Positions 57,880 through 64,000 of a DNA stretch of 64,000 nt are shown piece after piece. The notes below the pieces were generated by a model. That model was not told the DNA's origin, did no database searches, and saw only the letters and a list, made by a program, of their open reading frames with translations. The position numbers and the translations under genes are program-made. Location of the stretch: contig NC_080671.1 of NCBI RefSeq assembly GCF_030247195.1, positions 2,942,501 through 3,006,500 on the forward strand, written 5' to 3'. This DNA is from Topomyia yanbarensis. Lineage: Eukaryota > Arthropoda > Insecta > Diptera > Culicidae. Within the stretch, counting starts at the first letter, position 1, and every line of letters begins with the position of its first letter.

Positions 57880-59330
57880 AACCGCACAAACGCTCGTGGT
57901 TCTCGCGATAACACAAACCTGGTCACAAACGCGACCATGCAAATGCAATCCTCTACACATACGCCCGCTATTTTGCCAACATTAAAACACCCCGGTAGTT
58001 AAGAAAACGTAGCACCTATGAACTTACAAACGCGGTCTCAAACATTAATCCACCACTCGCGCGATCTTGAAAGGTCACGTCGGGAAGTCAAACCCCGGTC
58101 CTAGCAGCCTAGACTAATGCCTCCAGGTGAACCAAAAATGACGCTCATACTCACTACACAACACGTTCCATGGCGACATGACATGGAACTCTAGTGATAT
58201 GGGAAAACTGACTCTCTTCTACCATCTTTACCATACACTAAAAATTAAGCATCAGATTCACGGGCCGCGCGCGATCGTTCAAAAATACACGCCACATGAT
58301 TATAAAATCGAAATTATACACGCAAAGTCACATGCACGTGACAAACACGTTAACATACAAATACTTGATCCCTTCGCGACCATCCACGGCACCTACACCC
58401 GCGATCTCGCAAACATGATAACATCCCGGTGATAACGTCTCAGTGCTTATAAATTTTCAAACGCGGTCTCAAGCGTGAACCTAAAAACTCTCGCGCTTGC
58501 ACGATCATGAATTTGTCACTTCCGGATGTTTCTATCTCTGATATCAGCAGACTAGGTCCATGCCTTCAATTGAACCAAAAAAGATAGCTCTCATATCCAC
58601 TCTAGTGATATGGGGTAACTTACTCCCTGTCAGAATGTGAATTGTTCGAAAACTAACTATCAGAATGAAGGTCCGCGTGACGATCCAAGAACGCACGCGT
58701 ATATAGGAATGGCCACACAGTTACAAAATCCAGTTTTGTACACGCGAAGTCACATGCACGCGAGCCTACGTCACAAACACGTTAACATACGAACGTTTAA
58801 GCCCTTCGCGATTAACATCGCACACCTACGCCCGCGATCACGCAAACTTGATAACACCCCGGTAATAAGATGAACGTTTTAGCACTTACGAAGTTTCAAA
58901 TGCGAAACTACAAACGTCCGTCGCGATCACGTCCGGAAACCATTACCCTCTGTCCTAATAAATTAGGTCCACACATTCAGTAGGACCAATCAAAAAATAA
59001 AGCTTATATCCACTAGACAACACGTTCCATGGCGACATGTCCGTGAACTCTAGTGATATGGACGGTCTCACTTTCTTATAGCGTCTGAGCCATACACCAA
59101 AAATAAAGTATTAAATTCACGGTCCGCGCGCGATTATCCAAGAACACACGCGAATATGCGAAAGGCGTATGGTTATAAAATAGAATTTATACACGCGAAG
59201 TTACACGTTAGGTACACGTTAGCATACGCGACATACAAACGCACACGCGATCGAACACGTTAACATACAAATGCTCGATCCCTTCGCGATGATACACGCG
59301 ATCGCGAGTCCCTACGCCCGCAAATCAGAA
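57880..59330 (+). repeat. Tandem repeat of about 0.41-0.45 kb, about 3.4 units
   Basis: ACTCTAGTGATATGG recurs at 58188, 58599 and 59047 (spacing 411 and 448). ACACGTTCCATGGCGACATG recurs at 58161 and 59020, exactly two units apart and missing from the middle unit. CACGTTAACATAC recurs near 58347, 58777 and 59247. Units are rich in CpG (ACGCGCG, GCGATCGCG) within AT-rich surroundings. No coding function seen. Confidence 0.8.
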
Positions 59331-61080
59331 TAGAATCGCCCGCACATACCTGATCCGTACAATGAATATTGTACTGTCTCGTCTGCAAATTGTAGTATGT
59401 GATTCTGACGGGGAGCCCCTCCCGAGAACCTAGGACAATACTCGCAAAAAAAAACAATTTTTTAAACATTAACCACAGAATGTTTTAGTTTTTTTGAACC
59501 CTTTCATGCCCAACTTTTTTCTAGTGCTACATGCGGTGAAAACGGTGGGTTCAAGAAACGCGAAAAGCCTTTTTTCATACAGATAGGTGCTTCCCTCGCA
59601 GTGCTACAAGCTACTCAATTTTTACTTTCCAATGCTCAATACAATTCTCCTAGAATATTTACAATAGTCCAATTGCGTGGAAAACGTAGCCAAAGACAGT
59701 CTAAATTGATAAGTTTTATCAATATTTAATAATATTGCAACATAGCGAAAATATATGAAAAATTCATTTTTCGTCGTCAACGGAAACTGTCCCTGGCAAC
59801 ACATCTCCATCGGAATCCAATCAGACTAATTGTAATAGCTTCAGTTCTAGAGCTCATCCTTGCAACTGTTAGTACTCAAACGAAAGGCAATGAACATATT
59901 TATTAGCCTTACTTGTTTTTGTGAGCACATCTTGCCTCAATAAAAAGTTATAGCTGTTTAAAAAGGTTGTTGTCCACAAACAACAGGGGCATAAATGGGT
60001 TAAAGGACACTTTTTTGCATTCATCTTGCAAAATTAAAAGTTGCAAAATTGCAAGTAACCTATGAATTCTTGAATTGGGTCATGTAACAAGTTATAAATG
60101 TTAATGGGAATTGACGAAGATGGGATCAAATGCTTCTGGGCTCAAAATTGTGTGATGTCAGCTGCCACAGCTGTTTTCGTTATACAGAAATACGATTTAA
60201 TCAATTCCCTGGCAACCCTATACCAACATAGGGAGTTTCACAGCGACCATATATGGATCGTTATAGCTATAAAGCCCTAAACAAAGAATTATGTTCGGCG
60301 CTATGCACAAAATTCAAGCATTCCACAGGACGTTTTGCATCTTGCAGGATGACTAACTACCATATCATTCAGAAAATCGGCACTTAGTAACCAAATACAG
60401 CTTTTAATGATTCGATCCAAAATTATTGTTTTGATTTTAATGGCAGTAATGCTGGCTGTACAAAGATGCCATCCTTGACAGGGGGCTGGATTTAACCCCT
60501 TGCGATGTAGTGGGAGTATACGTCCTATCTACTACTCCTAGGTTTTAATTGGAATTCTAGTTAGCGTTGACGAATTCTTTCTTCTAATCAACTCTTAGGG
60601 ATGTAAGGTGTACAACTAGCACAAAAAAAATTGAATTTGTTATGGGAAAATGTACTTTTGCATATAAAATATTGAAAATAATCCATAAAGGATTGTAAAA
60701 CGATCCATAAAGAAGTTGTCCATGTTCCATAAAACAAAACTGAAAATTCATTAAACAATGTGAATGATCCATAAAAAGGGGTGATTTGATCCATAGATTA
60801 TGTAAAATTGAACCATAAAATGGTCGCAAAAGAGCACTAAAATAGTAATAAAAGAGCATTGCACTAAATAATAGATTTTTGTAGTATTTTTTGTGATCAG
60901 TTTCCATGAAATTTTTTTTATCAAAATATGCAAAAATGAAGTTTATTATTATGTTGGTTTACAAAAAAATTCTGAGAGACAGGGATAACTTCTCAACTAG
61001 CATAAAAATAGATTATGTGGTTTTTGACGTCGCTGATTAAGATTCTGATAACAAAATTTAAAAAATTCAAAATGGCGGAC
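59331..61080. other. Intergenic or intronic AT-rich DNA
   Basis: Nothing recognised except, at 60640-60800, repeated ATCCATAAA/TTCCATAAAA words that suggest a degenerate short tandem repeat. Confidence 0.4.
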
Positions 61081-61084
61081 AAAT

Positions 61085-61300
61085 ATAAAAAACATGAAAT
61101 TTAGTCAAGCACAGTCACTATATTGGATCCGCCATTTTCAATTTAACATTTTCGACGTCAGAATCAGAATCAGTGACTTCAAATGTTCGTTTGTAAGACA
61201 TTTTAGGCTAATATAAAAACATGAAATTTAGCCAAGCACAGTCACCATATTGGATCAACCATTTTGATTTTTACATTTTCGACGTCGAAATCAGAATCAG
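61085..61300 (+). repeat. Direct duplication, period about 129 bp
   Basis: AACATGAAATTTAG(t/c)CAAGCACAGTCAC occurs at about 61089 and 61218, followed each time by ATATTGGATC, CATTTTCGACGTC and AATCAGAATCAG. Confidence 0.75.
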
Positions 61301-61481
61301 CGCCCTGAAAGTCTAAATGAAGCTAAAAATAACAGTATTAACCCTCCGGAAGTCGCGGAAATGGCTCTCAAAACAAGCAGCCGCAGCTGCTCTAAGACAA
61401 TTTCGCTAGATTTTCAGACCAGCGTGCACTCAGTGCATTTGAAGCAATGAAAAGGATCCCTGGAGTTAGGTTTCATTCCAA

Positions 61482-61486
<5 letters not shown>

Positions 61487-61514
<28 letters not shown>
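61487..61514 (+). repeat. (TC)14 microsatellite
   Basis: Uninterrupted TC dinucleotides over 28 bp. Confidence 0.95.
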
Positions 61515-61639
61515 CAGCAGGCATAACACCTCCTCATCGTTGGTACCAACAGATTAAAAACAACCAAATGATACATTTCACAGCGTATTTCTACAACTAA
61601 CTCTAACACCCTAATTTTGCTTCAGTAGAACTAACATAG

Positions 61640-62655
61640 GGACAAAAACTAACTTGACAAGGAATTAACAAACAATCGCTTGGTGAAGATATGGCAAAGA
61701 TGAGAGGTAAAGACGTGGGAACATCGGTTGAATAAACGACACTGGCGAATGACTCATTGTGACCATAATTGGTTCAGGCAATAGGAAGACGAAATAATCG
61801 AAGACTACGACGACGGATATCGAACTTCAATAACTGTAGAAGATCAGGGCAGTCGATTCGTGATTGAAGTAGATCGGCGATAAAAGTTGCTTTGGAAACA
61901 TCCCGATGAACGGATAGGAGATCTAAATCGACGAGTAGGCCGGGACCGCTTAGACCGCTTCGATGTATTGAATATCCTTTTTTATAATACCCAAATCAAA
62001 CGCTGCATACTCAAGCGTAGAACGAACTAAAGCACAATATAGTGCCTTTAAACAGTGTACATCAACGAATTATCTTGTAACACGAACAATAAATCCGAAG
62101 AGTTCGGAAACTTCGGAAATGGTGTATCCTATGTATTCTTTGAAATTCAGTTTTGAATCTAGCAAGTTCTGCACGGATGATTCACGTTGAAGAGCAGTTT
62201 GAGAAATATTATAGTCGAACATGATCATTGAATGTTTGCGGCCGAAAGGGATGACTGAGCATTTAGAAGCATTAAGTTGCATCCTGTCGACATGACGTCA
62301 ATTCATAAAACTATTCAACTGAAACTGTAAAGAATTCAACATCGGTGGATGTTTTAATGAGGGGGAATAGTTTAAAGTCGTCGGCACACGATAGCTTCAT
62401 ACATTTTGCCGAGAAATTTAAGTCGTTGAGGTAGAGCAAGAATATGAAAGGTCCAAGATGACTACCCTGCGGAATCCCAGAGCTGGCAGCAAATGGAGAA
62501 GCCGTGCAGTCTCCAATTTTTACAACAATTTCTCGTCCAGATAGATAGCAGTGAAACCAACTCAAACTAGAGTCACCGAATCCAAGCATGTCTAGTTTAG
62601 AAACTGTTATCTGGTGGTTGATCTTGTCGACAGCTGCTGGAAAGTTAGTGTATCC
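61640..62655 (-). pseudogene. CR1/Jockey-type RT, C-terminal half
   Basis: Minus strand: VDKINHQIT, LGFGDSSLSWFHCYLSGRE, SSGIPQGSHLGPFIFLLYLN and CADDFKLF (RT boxes) at 62640-62311, then LNASKCSVIPFGRK and a thumb with DVHCLKALYCALVRSTLEYA near 62050-61990, decaying towards 61640. At least two stops or frameshifts. It may be the same family as 1-1926, of which it would be the complementary part. Confidence 0.78.
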
Positions 62656-63110
62656 TACCTAGGCTTCAGAAGTGGGGAATATATATTTCGACATAGACAT
62701 GCAATTTCAAGACCTTCAAAACTCATATTACACATTCGTTTTAATAACTCGTGTCTCAGTAAAATTTTGCGTTGATTAATAGATCCAACGCGTTCTATGC
62801 TCGTCAAAACCACTATTCAACGTTTTAAGATATCTAATGTATCTAAAAAATAGGTTGCCCTCCCCGGGTACTGAAATGGTGAATTTCAACGCAAACGATC
62901 TGAACAGAAAAGTGTTTCTTTAGTCCAGTAAAAGCAGCATAAATTTTCGGTCTGGGCTTATTTTACGTTTTGGAGTAAATGTTTTGAGAATGCTTAGCTG
63001 TTATTGAGTATAATTTGAACAATCTAAATGAAAACCATTTTAAACCAATCCCTTATTTACTTGCTCATGAAAGTGGTTCTTGCTTCAGAAACACATATAA
63101 TGGCTATATG
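62656..63110. other. AT-rich spacer, nothing recognised
   Basis: No coding region or repeat structure stands out. Confidence 0.4.
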
Positions 63111-63123
63111 TTCGAGAGTGCAT

Positions 63124-63990
63124 TTAGAGCAGACCATCCTCGGAAGATTTAACTTTTACTAGATTGTGTAGATCCAATGAATGTACTTGGATTTGAGTCC
63201 CCATGATTTGCCAAAAGTCCGTTTGCATTAGCCGAAAACCATACCAGCTCTCTTGATTCTGAAATCGATGTGAGCAGACCAAAAAGAGATACGGTTTTCC
63301 ACATAAAATCAAAAGGTGTGTTACTGCAAATATCGAATACCATTATATGATCATCCTCGGCGAAACCATACGTCGGAAACCCAACCTCATTAAGTTTCCA
63401 CAACAAGTCATTGGTGACAAGTTTCCACAAAAGAGGTGACATCACATCATCTTGAGAGCATCCGCAGACACTCCTTATCTCTACTAGTCTCAACGATGAG
63501 CACTAATGTCGGTTGCTAAGCATTGCGTGTATTCAGTTCGTAATATATATAAGTACTCCGTGATCTCGTGCTGCTTCCAAAAGGGATTCGAAAGACACGT
63601 TAGCACCTTCAATGTCAAGAAAAACTCCTGAGCTTGATTGATTCTGCGTAAAAGATTTTTCTATATTATAGGCAACGTCTTTAAGAAGGTGGTAGTAGAC
63701 TTCTCAGCTGATATGCATGTTGCATTGCATGCAGCGGGTGTTGGACCAAGCTAACAACCCGAATGTAGTGGTCAATTAAACGTCCCACTGATTTGAGAAT
63801 CAGACTGCTCAGTCTAAAGCTCTTTGTCTCATCATGTCCTCTTTGAAGTAGAACCGTAATGATTCCACCTTTTCCTGGGAAACTTATACGGAGCAAAACT
63901 TTCAATCGTCCATTTGATCGATCCGGTTGCCACAATTCTACGAGCAAATGCCCAAGAATCCGAACCTTAGACTTAGAGGCAGTCGTCAGG
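63124..63990 (-). pseudogene. Non-LTR RT fragment of a different family
   Basis: Minus strand: FRLSSLILKSVGRLIDHYIR and HPLHAMQHAYQ (63830-63690; equivalent to RPISL...LKxxEKLIDxYIR...QHAY), then GCSQDDVMSPLLWKLVTNDLL and YGFAEDDHIMV (63450-63340; equivalent to GxPQGxVLSPLLW and YADD, with a small insertion). The segment between them is frame-shifted. The RT type fits the RNase H-bearing groups better than CR1, but the clade is uncertain. Confidence 0.7.
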
Positions 63991-64000
63991 GATAGCTCAT

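Noticed and set aside
57601..57985. Hydrophobic plus-strand frames as a membrane protein gene
   Set aside because: T-rich DNA gives hydrophobic codons by chance; no start context, splice signal or known domain.
60584..60933. Minus-strand frames of 60-107 codons with repeated HxLWI-type peptides
   Set aside because: Produced by reiterated TCCATAAA words in AT-rich DNA; no domain.

Overview
The window is a transposon-rich stretch of an insect nuclear genome, most probably a culicine mosquito (Aedes/Culex type). It is AT-rich and has no prokaryotic gene organisation. It carries a multi-exon POU-homeobox gene with GT-AG introns and very many decayed retroelements of families well known from mosquitoes (RTE, R1, CR1/Jockey, RNase H-bearing non-LTR elements, Ty3/gypsy, a tRNA-derived SINE, hAT and TA- or TTAA-flanked foldback elements). 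The species call is inference.

The only clear host gene is on the minus strand: a class II POU transcription factor (nubbin/pdm2 type). Its last five coding exons lie at 54372-54275, 54213-53875, 53786-53637, 53548-52989 and 42539-42107. The 150-base exon at 53786-53637 is easily missed. Earlier exons are probably beyond the right edge. The POU-specific and homeodomain exons are separated by a 10.4-kb intron full of repeats. T-rich sequence at about 39.9-42.1 kb looks like its 3' UTR. A-rich sequence at about 9.8-11.76 kb may be the 3' UTR of a convergent plus-strand gene, but this is weak.

Layout. 1-5 kb: minus-strand CR1/Jockey-type element, 1.18-kb foldback element, plus-strand RNase H-type element. 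7-9 kb: SINE and hairpin elements bracketed by a 23-bp direct repeat. 12.5-18 kb: decayed Ty3 element interrupted by a hairpin element, by a non-LTR endonuclease fragment and by an almost complete RTE element with an 11-bp target duplication. 18.5-21.9 kb: old R1-clade copy. 22.5-31.1 kb: a three-level nest, in which an old RT fragment (+) was hit by an RTE element (-; 15-bp duplication), itself hit by a nearly intact R1-clade element (+; 11-bp duplication). 31.4-33.1 kb: second RNase H-type element. 34.2-39.8 kb: complete LTR retrotransposon of the mag-like Ty3 group. 39.9-54.4 kb: POU gene. 54.4-64 kb: presumed upstream intron with a 0.4-kb tandem repeat and two decayed minus-strand non-LTR elements.

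The most unusual object is the Ty3 element at 34180-39846. It has matching 109/110-bp LTRs, a primer-binding site and a polypurine tract, yet its gag-pol coding sequence is broken by at least four GT-AG intervals (356, 67, 58 and 57 bp). Removing each one keeps the reading frame, so they look like spliceosomal introns. Introns inside gag and pol of an LTR element are not expected, because copying through spliced RNA should erase them. This is the main candidate for an undescribed system.
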